From Ilex aquifolium (taxonomy: Eukaryota; Streptophyta; Magnoliopsida; Aquifoliales; Aquifoliaceae): 64,000 bases of DNA. The DNA is taken from NCBI GenBank assembly GCA_951799425.1, contig OX637393.1:36839744-36903743 (forward strand), given 5' to 3'. Each line of letters opens with the position of its first letter. Position 1 is the stretch's first letter. This document shows positions 1-10,893 of the stretch, piece after piece. The notes below the pieces were generated by a model. That model ran no database searches and was not told the origin of the DNA. It saw nothing but the letters and a program-made list of their open reading frames with translations. The position numbers and the translations under genes are program-made.

Positions 1-940
1 CAATACATACTTAATTCCAACATGTAGTTTCTATTGTTTTCAAATGTATATGTATTTTTAATATATTGTATGCATTGTTATGTTTAGCGTTGTTCTCCAC
101 TTCAATTGGTATGTTAACATAAGACAACAAACGATACATTATATTTTAGCACTGCACAATGACAGTACATATAAACTACAAGAACACAATAGTACAAACA
201 TATAAGGATGATTATATGTAAAGACACACATTATTACAACCCGTTGAGGATAAACCAACATATACGTAAATGATTATTGATGAAGGAATCTTCATCATGA
301 GAAATTTTTTTCATCTGACATTTCAACGTCAGAAACACATCCTGCTTCCATTTGACAACTATAAGCACAAACGTGCTTTGTCAACCAAACCTTCTGTAGC
401 ACAGTCAACTGCAATTCGGCGGAGGTTGTACTGAGATTGTCGTATTGCCATACGGTTGTTTTCACCTCGAATACACCACAATGCACCTTCCAACTACTGT
501 GGTGTGTCAATAGACATATTAATAACAATTTGTCGCGACCTGCTTATGTTGAAAATGCGTAAATCTTCACTTAGAACTTCCCTCTCATTCAAATGATATT
601 GTCATTCCTCCTTCATTCTAGTCACTAACCTCTGTGAGAAGCGTAAATGAGGATTTACAGGATAGAAGAATTCATCCTCTAATGCCCAATGATAACCCAT
701 ACTTTCAAACACCGTGCGTGGACTGTAACTCATGTTTGCACTTTGTAAGTATGTGAATAGGGCAACACACACAATGAATTTATAGTGATTTATGATAGTA
801 GTCGTGGTCACAGTTTTGCCAGCTGTGGATAAATTTTTTTTGAAATATGATGATTTGACAATACGTGCGACAATTTTGATTTGTCTCATCACTGAAGGAT
901 GCACATCACTATTAGTGTTAAGTCATCAGTGATGATTTAA
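1..940. other. Unassigned AT-rich DNA, no supported gene
   Basis: I see no recognisable domain or motif here. Open stretches of 77 and 100 codons on the minus strand have no signal peptide, no family motif and no promoter context that I can recognise, so they are not called as genes. The stretch may be the end of a decayed element that starts before the window. Confidence 0.4.
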
Positions 941-1186
941 CACAACACTAGTACGTTTGTATCAGTGTTATGTCATCAGCGTCTGATTTATTAGAACACT
1001 GTATCAGTATCTAGTCGCTATCATTGTTTACTCCTAACTGTATGTTCACTGCAATATGTTACACAACACTGTTAGTACGTTGGTATCAGTGTTATGTTAT
1101 CAACGTCTAATTTATCACAACACTGTATTAGTGTCTATTCGTTATCATTGTTTACTCCTCACTGTATGTTTACTGCAATATATTAT
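941..1186. repeat. Two-copy tandem repeat, period about 121 bp
   Basis: Two imperfect head-to-tail copies start at 941 and 1062. Both open with CACAACACT, share TATCAGTGTTATG and ACACTGTAT, and end with CACTGTATGTT then ACTGCAATAT. Divergence is roughly 10-15% by eye. It lies just upstream of the ORF at 1280. Confidence 0.75.
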
Positions 1187-1279
1187 TACTCAGTTCAATT
1201 ACTCAAATATTTATATAAGTTACGTTTATGTTTACATATAGATACTTAACTGCAATGTAAACCCTACATACCCACACCC

Positions 1280-1939
1280 ATGTCAACAATATCAACAATT
1301 GGGTCTCCAAGCCAAACAAACAATGACTCATTCCCAATCAACCACTGCTATCAAGAAACATTTTCTTCATTCAGTTCACCAGAACCCGGTAACTACACAG
1401 ATCCTAATGGAGTAACATGGTATGAAAAATTACGTTTCTTTAAGAATGAACCAATCAACATTCATAACCCTTTCACCGAAGTCGACCATGTGATGATTGG
1501 ACCTACAATCTTTGTTCCGCCTCTAGAGTTTTATTATCACCTACCGGGACCAAGTTGGTTGAAATCTTATTTCAAACGCTGTGAGCTTGAAGTATATTGT
1601 CGTTGGCATGGATTACGAGTGCCACAGACACATTCAGCTGAAATGTATGTGGAATGGTGCACGGATAACTACCATGATATCATTGCAACACTAGCTCTTG
1701 AGAATGATCAGATGGAACGACGTCTAAATCGATTCCACCTTATTACAAAGGCAAAGATTGAACATTCACACCATGAAAAGGCTATTAATGCAATATTGTC
1801 CGATCCATCCTTGACTTCTGACAATGAACTTTCTGATTTTGAAGAATCAATTGATGATGATCATTATGAAAAATTCCTCCCTGCTACTCTATCCTTACAT
1901 GGCACACCACTATGCTATTGGAAATATAATTGTCATTAG
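1280..1939 (+). CDS. Hypothetical protein, 219 aa, unknown family
   Basis: An uninterrupted ATG-initiated ORF of 219 codons, the longest simple ORF in the window. A TATATAAG box at about 1212 lies roughly 65 bp upstream. The protein has no signal peptide or obvious membrane segment. The N-terminus is Ser/Thr/Asn-rich, the middle is rich in aromatics (WYEKLRFF, FYYHLPGPSW) with scattered Cys, Trp and His (residues ~95-135), and the acidic C-terminal part contains SDNELSDFEESIDDD. I do not recognise the family. It could be a lineage-specific gene, one exon of a larger gene, or a remnant of a transposon-encoded protein. A promoter-like box with an intact ORF mildly favours a real gene; the repeat-rich surroundings argue for caution. 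Confidence 0.35.
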   Translation: MSTISTIGSPSQTNNDSFPINHCYQETFSSFSSPEPGNYTDPNGVTWYEKLRFFKNEPINIHNPFTEVDHVMIGPTIFVPPLEFYYHLPGPSWLKSYFKRCELEVYCRWHGLRVPQTHSAEMYVEWCTDNYHDIIATLALENDQMERRLNRFHLITKAKIEHSHHEKAINAILSDPSLTSDNELSDFEESIDDDHYEKFLPATLSLHGTPLCYWKYNCH

Positions 1940-2427
1940 AAATATTCTGACTAATATGTCGATATTATGTCATTTAAAATAAAATCTTATAGTTCTATTT
2001 CAGCAAAAGATATAAAGTCTCTTCACTTTGAATGCTTTTTTGTAATGTTTTTTATTGCAAAAGAAAAAAAATCTCTTTCCACCGGGTTTAGGGTTTGTTG
2101 CTTGGGTTTGGGGGGTACGATTGATATTCTCTTTTTGTATAATAATAGTTTCACCAGGTAGGATTTTTTATTGTTTAGGATTTAATATTTTGTTTGGCTG
2201 GGGTGGGGAAGGGTACGATGGGTACTCTTTTTGGAAATTAAAAAATGTGAACTAAATAGTTTTATTATTTTTGTTTAATAGGGGGTGGAAATGAAATTTT
2301 CAATTGTGGGGCTACGTAGAAATAGTCCCACTCGGGTTATATTATCTTGTGTACAAATAGTCCCAAACGGTAGTAATCTTTTTTAATGTTTGTTTTGGGA
2401 TTAGGAGGGGATGGATGGGCAGACATT

Positions 2428-2752
2428 TAAAAGCGGATTCGTTAAATACGCTTGCAATAGAAGTCGGATTCAACACATCCGCTTTTATTAAAAAGCGGTT
2501 GTGTTAAGTCCGCCTTTTAATAAAAACGGATGTGTTGAATCCGCTTTCAGTGGGCAACACATCCGGCTTTCAGTGGATACATTATTGTTTTAAAAGCGGC
2601 TGTGAGGATTACGACTTCATGTGAAAGCGGATTCTACAAATCCGCTTTAGTGATGAATTCGGAATTGCTAATTCCGCTTTCAAATGAATTCGTAGGTGAT
2701 GATTCCGCTTTCACATGAAGTCGGATTTATTGATTCCGCTTTTAAAAAGTGT
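2428..2752. repeat. Cluster of short inverted GCGG/CCGC motifs
   Basis: About 320 bp in which AAAGCGGAT-type motifs alternate with their reverse complements (ATCCGCTTT) every 20-35 bases. Examples lie near 2430, 2497, 2520-2560, 2594-2650 and 2665-2752. Neighbouring pairs can form a series of imperfect hairpins with A/T-rich loops. The motifs are far more GC-rich than the flanks. This resembles transposon subterminal or structured repeat DNA, but I cannot assign it to a named family. Confidence 0.6.
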
Positions 2753-4139
2753 CGTAGAATGGTAATTAAGTTCAAAACTACAGTAGATTGGTATTTATGT
2801 TTTAAATCTGCCGTACATTGGTAATAGATTCAAACACTTGTGCGGTATGAGAATAGTGTGTAGATATAAACTTTCAGGAATGGCTTGAGATGAACGCTAA
2901 TAATAAACTCAAATTTGCAAACTACATTCAGTGCAACAATAGGATGATTATCACGCCACTTTACCATCCTACTTTTTGAACCGTCACCAAAATGTATTTG
3001 GAAATTTTAGTTTTTATTTGTTGGTATCCCTTACCAGTTTTCCTCATTCAATAGTCTTATATGTTTTTAATATCATTACTGTGTGATTGTTTTACTGTGT
3101 CATCGTGCCTTTATATTGAAGAACCAAAATCCAAGTGAAAATGTGTTTTTTGAGGACCCAAAATTCTCTTTTTGAAAATTGATATTGAGAACGTGTCAAT
3201 CAAAAAAGCTCTGATTTTCAGTCTTTCAACTTCGTTAATTTCAAGAACAAAATCCTTAGGCTGCTTTTTAATTTCTGGGTGCACAAGTAAATGACCGCTT
3301 ATTCTATGAATATCTAAATAACTAAACATTTAATTATTGTTACATAGTAATTGACAATATCTTATACTCAAAATGGTCCATGTGCAACGCACATGTACGT
3401 GATCTAGTATAACAAAATGTCCAAATTTAATTTTACGAGAAAGGGTGGTGACTAAACAGTGAAAAGGATCAAATTCAAGTCCTAGACCCGACGGGTAATT
3501 ATTCTTACCTCTCCATATAACTTTTACGAGGCTTGAAATGTGAGCAATACTATTGAGACTTAATTTACTGACATAATTTGTTGTCATAATTTATTATAAT
3601 CTTTAGATTGATTGTGGACGCCATCAAACTTTGGAACTTAGTGTTGATCCAATAGTTTCACTGACTCTACATCATTAAGTTAATAAATTATGTCAAATTT
3701 TTAAATTCAAATAACATTACTCTTGAAATTTTGACTTGTTGGGTGGTGAGAGACTCACAACCCAGACTAAGCCTATGGTGGTTAGCTATTAATAGTTCAT
3801 AAGGTAAAATGTTAAACAATATTACAGTACCTCAAAAAAAAATTCGGTATCATCCCCCAAGTTTTACAAGTTCTGTGGATTAAGATATAAGGTTTTAGAT
3901 TTATTTACAACAAAAATATTATAATTTTTGTGAATCATTTATAATTTTTTAGGGTTATTTGCAATCGATTATAACAATTTTAAAATTGATCACAAGTAAT
4001 CTCAAAATTTATAAATTGAACCAAAAATTATAAATAGTCCTTAAAACCGATAAGTATCCTTCAAAAATTATAAATAATTCTTAAATTTTATAAAAACAAA
4101 CTACAAAACTTGTAATGACGGTGGTGGGGTAGACTTCTT
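2753..4139. other. AT-rich intergenic DNA, no supported gene
   Basis: No coding region, RNA gene or bounded element could be supported. Near 3900-4090 there are many reiterations of short ATAATTTT/AAAATTATAA-type words, consistent with simple-sequence decay. Conservation with the upstream region of the second ATPase gene begins only at about 4140. Confidence 0.4.
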
Positions 4140-4144
4140 ACTTG

Positions 4145-4310
4145 TTCCATATTTCAAGCTCCTACCATATGCTAACCGATTATTTTGGCGCCAAAAATGA
4201 GCCACCCATAAAAGAGAAATTAACGGGCAAAATAACGGGTTGTCCGATTCCTTCGAGGTCGTATGGACGTCCACACTTCGGTTATAAAGGAGAGGGGTCT
4301 CTATATACAA
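4145..4310 (+). promoter_or_regulatory. Proximal promoter of first H+-ATPase gene
   Basis: The stretch from about 4150 to 4310 is strongly conserved with 15335-15490 upstream of the paralogous gene. Shared blocks include AGCTC..ACCATA, GAGGTCGTA.GGACGTCCAC (a palindromic GACGTC core, bZIP-type) and TTATAAAGGAGAGGGG followed by TCTCTATATA. Either TTATAAAGG (about 4282) or CTATATACA (about 4301) could be the TATA box. The start codon lies about 230 nt further on. Conservation between paralogs supports function; the exact initiation site is inferred. Confidence 0.6.
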
Positions 4311-4362
4311 GCTCTTCTCCTTCTCTCCCTCTCTCCCTTGCAAGACCCTTCTGTTATACTGC

Positions 4363-4380
4363 ATGCATATGGAGGCCTAG
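4363..4380 (+). promoter_or_regulatory. Short uORF in the leader of the first H+-ATPase gene
   Basis: An upstream ATG opens a five-codon reading frame (M-H-M-E-A-stop) in the presumed 5' leader, about 150 nt before the main start. The second ATPase gene has a uORF at the corresponding place with a different length. Upstream ORFs that tune translation are documented for plant plasma-membrane H+-ATPase mRNAs. Its presence in this mRNA depends on the true transcription start. Confidence 0.5.
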
Positions 4381-4388
4381 TAGAGAGA

Positions 4389-4430
4389 GAAAGAGGAGGA
4401 GGAGGAGGAGGAGGAGGAGGAGGAGGAGAA
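4389..4430. repeat. GGA trinucleotide microsatellite in the 5' leader
   Basis: About eleven uninterrupted GGA units follow an AGAGAGAAAG tract. The corresponding part of the second gene (15548-15572) has only GAGGAGGAG-scale purine sequence, so the tract expanded in the first gene. Confidence 0.85.
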
Positions 4431-4530
4431 ACAAGAACCCAATAAGGAGGGAGAAAGAGAGAGGAAGTTGCTCTCATCTTTCTTCCTTCATAATTGGTTG
4501 GTTGTGGCCTCTTTTTCTCTGTAAAAAATC

Positions 4531-7500
4531 ATGGCCTCCAACATTTCATTGGACGAGATCAAGAATGAGCAAATCGACCTTGTAAGCACCTTTAACTCTC
4601 TTTCTTTTGAATATTTAAAGATTTTTTTCTTGGTTAAGATTGAAATACCATTTTTTTTTTGGTATGGTAGCTAAAATTATTACAAAATGGACTCAATTTG
4701 GTTGTAATTAACTTACAACCCAACGAGTTGTCTGAAATCGATTCTAAAATTTAAGATCAATCCTAAGTTTTTTTTTTTGAGACATGAATTGTCTCTATTG
4801 AGTTATTTTTTGAACTATTACCATGACCTCAAATGGCCCAAATAAGCTAGCTAACCTAGTACAAGATAGTGTTATTATGTAGCTCTTCAAGTATTCAGCT
4901 TATTTTGGTTCTCAAAATCAACAGCGAATGGCAATGGAAATTATTAGAAGTGGGTACTCTTCATTTGTGTGGCCCTGATGCAAGTGAATAGTAGTTTAGA
5001 TGCCAGAGCCTCAATAAGCCTTCAATGGTTTTTTTTTTATTCCAGAATTTTGATTTTGCATTCATATACCTATCCACGCAGGGCCGGCCCTATAACTAAG
5101 CCGAAGAAGCGATCGCTTTAGGCCACATTTAAAATGAAGGCCCCATTTTTTATAAGTCTTCAATATGATCCAAACCAAAAAATTAAACTAAAATAAAATT
5201 GAGTCCAAACAAAAAAGTCTTATGTAGTTCAAACTAACAAAAGATTTCTAACAAAAGTGTTTGTGGCATACTAGTGTAAAAGGCTCACAATCCATTTGGT
5301 TAAAAACATGAAATTTTAACAAAAAAAAAAAAAATTATCTAACTGTCACATGCAAAAATGAAAAAGTCAATAATCAATACAATTAATTACTCTTTTTAAC
5401 CGATCAATTACATCAATGAAACACACTCTCTCTCCTATGTCTCTCCTTTTAAAACATCAATCCCCCCCCCCCCCCTCTCTCTCTCTCTCACACACACACA
5501 AAAAAATTAATTTTTGTTTCCAACTAAAAACAAAATAAATGATTCTCTCTCACCTTTGGCTTGTGACCGCCTTTTTAATTCACGCAACAATGGTCATCAA
5601 ATCAGCTTCGGTATATTATTTTATACTTGCACTCTCTTTTTCAATGTTATTTTGTACAAAATATAGTTTCAATCAATTTATTCATATTATAATATCCTAA
5701 TTTTTAGGAACGCTAATGATAAATTAAGTGCTATTGCTTTATAATTTTGATTTTTATTAAGTTTTTTATAGAGAGTATTTGATTGATTTATAAAAAAAAT
5801 TGAATTGTCAAAAAACTGTGGCTACTAAAAAACAACAATTCAGATATAAGGAATTTAGAAAAAGAGAGAAAAATAGAAAAACTTAATGAATCATAAAAAA
5901 AAAAAAAAAAAAGAATCTCTTAATAAATTTATTATTAGTAATAAAAAAATAACAAAAGATTCAAGTTAAAATTTTGAAATAAAAAGTGATAGATCTTAAA
6001 TAATTAGAAGATATTGAAATTATATGATAAAAAAATAACAAATAAAATTTTTATAATGATGGTCGAAAATGTAATATAATAATTCTTGATCATGAAGAAC
6101 ACACAAAAAAATTATTAGTAATTTTGAATTTTAAATAATAAAATAAATAAAAATTTATATTAATAATAAAAAAATTAAAAAAATCCCGTTTAAAATCCTC
6201 GCTTTAGGCCCCAAAACAGCTCGGGCCGCCCCCGTATCCATGAATTCTCTGGTTGCCTCAAACATATGTGGAATTCCAGTAATTTATGTTGTAATTCTTT
6301 CCAACATATATATAGACCTTGACTCACACGATTGGCATAAGATTTATCTCGGTAATTACATGGTGCATGAGTGCAGGAGGGACTGTATGTTCCCTGGAAG
6401 ATTAGGCCAATGATCTAAGTGGCCCAGATACCTCTTAGTTAGCTTGTGGAAGAAGAAAAAAAAAACCTCAGACTAGTATGATGTTTAAGCCAATACAATA
6501 TGCTTCATTGCTTTGTGATAAGCCAATTGTTAGTTAACCACTCATAACTATTTCTAGTAAAGATGATTCTATTGACAACAATGTTGACTAAATGGCATGG
6601 TTGTGCAGGAGCACATCCCCATTGAGGAAGTATTTGAGCAGCTGAAATGTTCAAGGGAGGGTTTGACGTCAGATGACGGAGCAAAAAGGCTCGAAATCTT
6701 TGGCCCTAACAAGCTTGAGGAGAAAAAGGCATATGTTCTTTCATGTCTCGATATAATTTTTTGTTTCGTGTTTATTAATTTCTTTCATGCATAAGATTTT
6801 GTAGATGATAATTTGATCTTGGAATACAAATCTCAAACAGGAAAGCAAACTTCTCAAGTTTTTGGGGTTTATGTGGAATCCTCTTTCATGGGTCATGGAG
6901 TGTGCTGCCATCATGGCCATTGCTTTGGCAAATGGAGGGGTATATGAAGCTCATCTTTCCAGTGGCTTAATTATAGGGTCATAAATTAACGAAAAACAAT
7001 AACTAAAAATCTATTGAACAATGCAGGGCAAGCCTCCGGATTGGCAAGACTTTGTCGGTATTGTTGTGCTGCTCATTATCAACTCAACCATCAGCTTCAT
7101 TGAAGAAAATAATGCAGGCAATGCTGCTGCTGCCCTTATGGCCGGTCTCGCTCCCAAAACCAAGGTATCCTTGTTCATCCTTATCTGTGCACATCGTTCA
7201 CATTATTTGTGGAATAAAATTTAAATTGTGTGCCGATTATTATTTGGACAACATTGAAGGTGTTGAGAGATGGAAAATGGAGTGAGCAGGATGCCGCAAT
7301 CTTGGTTCCGGGGGATTTGATTAGTGTTAAGTTGGGAGATATCATCCCAGCTGATGCTCGTCTCTTGGAAGGAGATCCCCTCAAGATTGACCAGTCAGCC
7401 CTCACTGGTGAGTCCTTGCCAGTAACAAAGCACCCTGGCGATGAAGTGTTCTCTGGTTCCACCTGTAAGCAAGGTGAAATCGAGGCTGTGGTTATTGCCA

Positions 7501-10500
7501 CTGGTGTCCACACTTTCTTTGGCAAGGCTGCTCACCTTGTTGACAGCACTAACCAAGTGGGTCACTTCCAAAAGGTATTCTCTACTACTTGATCAAGAAC
7601 TGATGGACTAAAATTCGACTTCATGGCACAAAAAATTTTATTTCAACAATGTAATTTTGGTGAGACAAAAAAAGAGAATGTACTAGTAAGTGTTGAATGG
7701 TTGGATCAGGTGTTGACTGCCATTGGGAACTTCTGCATCTGCTCTATTGCTGTGGGTATGGTGATCGAGGTGGTAGTTATGTACCCAATCCAGCACCGAA
7801 AATACAGAGAGGGTATTGACAATCTACTAGTGCTGCTCATTGGGGGCATCCCAATTGCCATGCCAACAGTGTTGTCTGTGACAATGGCTATTGGCTCTCA
7901 TAGACTGTCGCAGCAAGGTGCCATTACCAAGAGAATGACTGCTATTGAGGAAATGGCTGGCATGGATGTCCTTTGCAGTGACAAGACTGGGACCCTCACC
8001 CTCAACAAGCTCACTGTAGACAAGACCTTGATTGAGGTTGGTGACTCATCCAAATTCATAGATTGGGGACATCACTCTGGTTTGTGCATGGTCTGATAGA
8101 AGATTAATTGGGCACAAAGTTTAATATCTTATCACGGGATTACTTATGGTTGCAGGTGTTCCCAAAAAACATGGATAAGGATGCTGTTCTCTTGCATGCT
8201 GCAATGGCTTCTAGAGTTGAGAACCAAGATGCCATTGATGCTTCCATTGTTGGGATGTTGGGTGACCCCAAGGAGGTATTCACTGGAAAAACTCTCAATG
8301 AGATGTCTGTTAACTTACTTTATACCTATCATATTGGAATAAGTGAAGTGAGATTTTTCTTTTTCTGCTTTGTCACGAACTTTGCAGGCGAGAGCAGGGA
8401 TCACAGAGGTGCATTTCCTGCCCTTCAACCCTGTGGAAAAGCGCACTGCAATCACCTACATCGACACCAATGGTAACTGGCATCGCAGCAGCAAGGGTGC
8501 TCCTGAGCAAGTAAGACACTTCTTGACTAGTGACAGTATGCTAGCAAAGGATTTGGTTCACAGATCTAACTCATTCACTGCTATACCAGATTATTGATCT
8601 CTGTGAACTCAAGGGGGATGTTAAAAAGAAGGCCCATGAAATCATTGACAATTTTGCCAATCGTGGTCTTCGATCTCTGGGCGTTGCACGACAGGTGAGT
8701 TAATGTGCATCATTTGTTCATAATACTAGAGAATTTAGGCTGGTGAGCTTTCCTTGCTATCTTAAATATGGCTGCTTGATATTATTACAGACTGTACCAG
8801 AGAAGACCAAGGAGAGTGCTGGTGCACCTTGGGAGTTTGTTGGTTTGTTGCCTCTCTTTGATCCTCCAAGACATGATAGTGCAGAGACCATCCGTAAAGC
8901 TCTTGATCTCGGTGTCAATGTCAAGATGATCACTGGTGACCAGCTTGCCATTGGGAAAGAGACTGGTCGTAGGCTAGGCATGGGCACCAACATGTATCCC
9001 TCGTCTTCACTCCTAGGCCAGAGTAAGGATGAGTCCATAGCTTCCATTCCTATTGATGAGCTCATTGAGAAGGCTGATGGCTTTGCTGGAGTTTTTCCGG
9101 GTAAATTGGATCGTATTTAATTAAAAAGACATATTTGCAATAAGTTAGGACAAAATTGGTTGTTTGCCAATGCATTTAATGATGGTTTTGGGGCCGTGCA
9201 GAGCACAAGTACGAGATTGTTAAGAAGCTGCAGGAGAGAAAGCACATTTGCGGAATGACTGGAGATGGGGTGAATGATGCTCCAGCACTCAAGAGGGCAG
9301 ACATTGGTATTGCAGTGGCAGACGCAACTGATGCAGCCCGAGGTGCATCTGACATTGTATTGACCGAGCCAGGACTTAGTGTGATTGTGAGCGCTGTTTT
9401 GACAAGCAGAGCCATCTTCCAGAGGATGAAGAACTACACCATCTATGCTGTCTCAATCACAATCCGTATTGTGATGGGGTTCATGCTTATTGCTCTGATC
9501 TGGAAGTTTGACTTCTCACCTTTCATGGTCCTGATCATTGCCATCCTAAATGATGGAACCATCATGACCATATCAAAGGACAGGGTGAAGCCATCTCCTG
9601 TGCCTGATTCATGGAAGCTCAAGGAAATCTTTGCCACTGGCGTTGTCCTTGGAAGCTACCTGGCTATCATGACTGTGTTGTTCTTCTGGCTTGCAGCTGA
9701 CACAGATTTCTTTTCAGTACGTTGAATGACACTACACTGGTCATATCAAATTAAAATCAAGTACTAATTCCCTTTCAAAAAAAAAAAAAAAAAAAAAAAA
9801 AGTACTAATTTATTTATCATTTTGCAGAAAGTGTTTGGTGTTAGATCGATCAGGAGCCACCCAGATGAGCTTACCGCAGCCCTTTACCTTCAAGTGAGCA
9901 TTGTGAGTCAAGCACTCATCTTCGTGACTAGGTCCCGGAGCTGGTCATTTGTTGAGCGCCCTGGTATCTTGCTTGTTAGCGCCTTCATTGCAGCCCAGTT
10001 GGTAAGTCGTGTGGGAGATATTGTTTAACTTTTTATGGAAATCCTTGTTGACTCTTTCTGATGTATTTGATCGCAACACACAGTTACTAACTTAAGTGAA
10101 TGGCCAATTTAGGTGGCTTCGGTCATTGCTGTGTATGCAAAATGGAGTTTTGCTAGGATTGAAGGCATTGGTTGGGGATGGGCTGGAGTGATCTGGATCT
10201 TCAGTGTTGTTACCTATTTCCCTCTTGATGTCCTCAAGTTCATCATCCGCTATGCACTGAGTGGCAAGGCCTGGGATTCCATGATCCAGAACAAGGTACT
10301 TGAACAAAATCATAGACAAAGTCAAAGCTGTAATGCACCCTACAGCTTGCTAGCGTTTATGTTTGGACTCACTTTTGAACTTTCCTTTTTAATTGTCTAG
10401 ACGGCTTTCACAACCAAGAAGGATTATGGAAAGGGGGAGAGAGAGGCACAGTGGGCGATGGCTCAACGTACGCTTCACGGTCTCCAGTCTGCAGAAACTC

Positions 10501-10893
10501 CAGGCCTCTTCAATGAGAAGAACAATTACCGGGAGCTGTCTGAGATTGCTGAGCAGGCTAAGAGACGTGCTGAAGTTGCAAGGTATAAACAAACCAGCAG
10601 CCTACATAGACTTCTTGACCATCTGAAGCATGTCCAGCAGAACTTTAAAAGGAAAACCAATTACTTTTGCATACAAACTTAAAGTTGGCCTGCAGGACAT
10701 GTTTTATATTTATAAAAAGTTCAATTCTGTGTAATTATTACTGATAAATTCTCTTAATTACCAAATTTTGTTTTCTAACAAGATATGAAATTTCAGGTTA
10801 AGAGAGCTCCATACTCTTAAGGGGCACGTTGAATCAGTGGTAAAACTAAAGGGTTTGGACATTGAAACCATCCAACAACACTACACTGTGTAA
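4531..10893 (+). CDS. PMA: Plasma-membrane H+-ATPase, P3A-type, copy 1 (15 exons, 952 aa)
   Basis: Pumps protons out of the cell with ATP, energising nutrient uptake and cell expansion. Exons: 4531-4581, 6609-6728, 6841-6939, 7027-7164, 7260-7574, 7710-8036, 8156-8275, 8388-8510, 8590-8694, 8791-9100, 9202-9716, 9828-10001, 10113-10295, 10401-10582, 10797-10893; these sum to 2859 nt in frame, a normal family length. Visible motifs: TGES 185-188 (actuator), CSDKTGT with catalytic Asp332, KGAPEQ 426-431 (nucleotide binding), [11 protein letters not shown] from 589, membrane Asn686-Asp687 (proton acceptor), and a C-terminal autoinhibitory domain ending QQHYTV with Thr951 penultimate, the known phospho-site for 14-3-3 binding. 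The QQHYTV tail suggests subfamily II (PMA4-like). The start fits the family's [11 protein letters not shown] opening. All introns are GT-AG except intron 2 (GC-AG). The position equivalent to Arabidopsis AHA2 Ser899 is Asn902. No lesion was seen. Confidence 0.95.
5079..6234. mobile_element. Non-autonomous hAT-type element in ATPase intron 1
   Basis: The left end reads CAGGGCCGGCCC and the right end GGGCCGCCCCCG, giving imperfect terminal inverted repeats. Both ends also carry CTTTAGGCC as an inverted subterminal motif. The flanks TATCCACG (5071-5078) and TATCCATG (6235-6242) form an 8-bp target duplication with one mismatch, the size expected for hAT. The interior is AT-rich with no coding capacity. 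It accounts for over half of the 2-kb first intron; the second gene lacks it at the corresponding place. Confidence 0.75.
6729..6840 (+). other. GC-AG intron (intron 2 of ATPase copy 1)
   Basis: The protein frame requires exon 2 to end ..GAGAAAAAG and exon 3 to start GAAAGC (EEKK-ESK, as in the family). The intron therefore begins GCATAT and ends CAG. No GT lies at a position that keeps the frame and the conserved residues. The paralog at 16504 begins GCATAC, so the rare donor is shared. Confidence 0.85.
9760..9810. repeat. Poly-A insertion flanked by 10-bp direct repeat in intron 11
   Basis: AGTACTAATT occurs at 9760-9769 and 9801-9810, separated by a few pyrimidines (CCCTTTC) and about 25 A residues. 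The second ATPase gene has a single related CACTAATA motif and no A tract at this place. This is the arrangement left by LINE-mediated insertion of little more than a poly-A tail. Confidence 0.55.

Noticed and set aside
4142..4585. 147-codon ORF running through the first pump promoter and exon 1
   Set aside because: Overlaps TATA and leader, has an RRRRR run from the GGA microsatellite, and is out of frame with the conserved pump start.
9176..9637. Minus-strand ORFs within H+-ATPase exon 11
   Set aside because: Antisense shadows of a strongly conserved coding exon, present in both paralogs for that reason.
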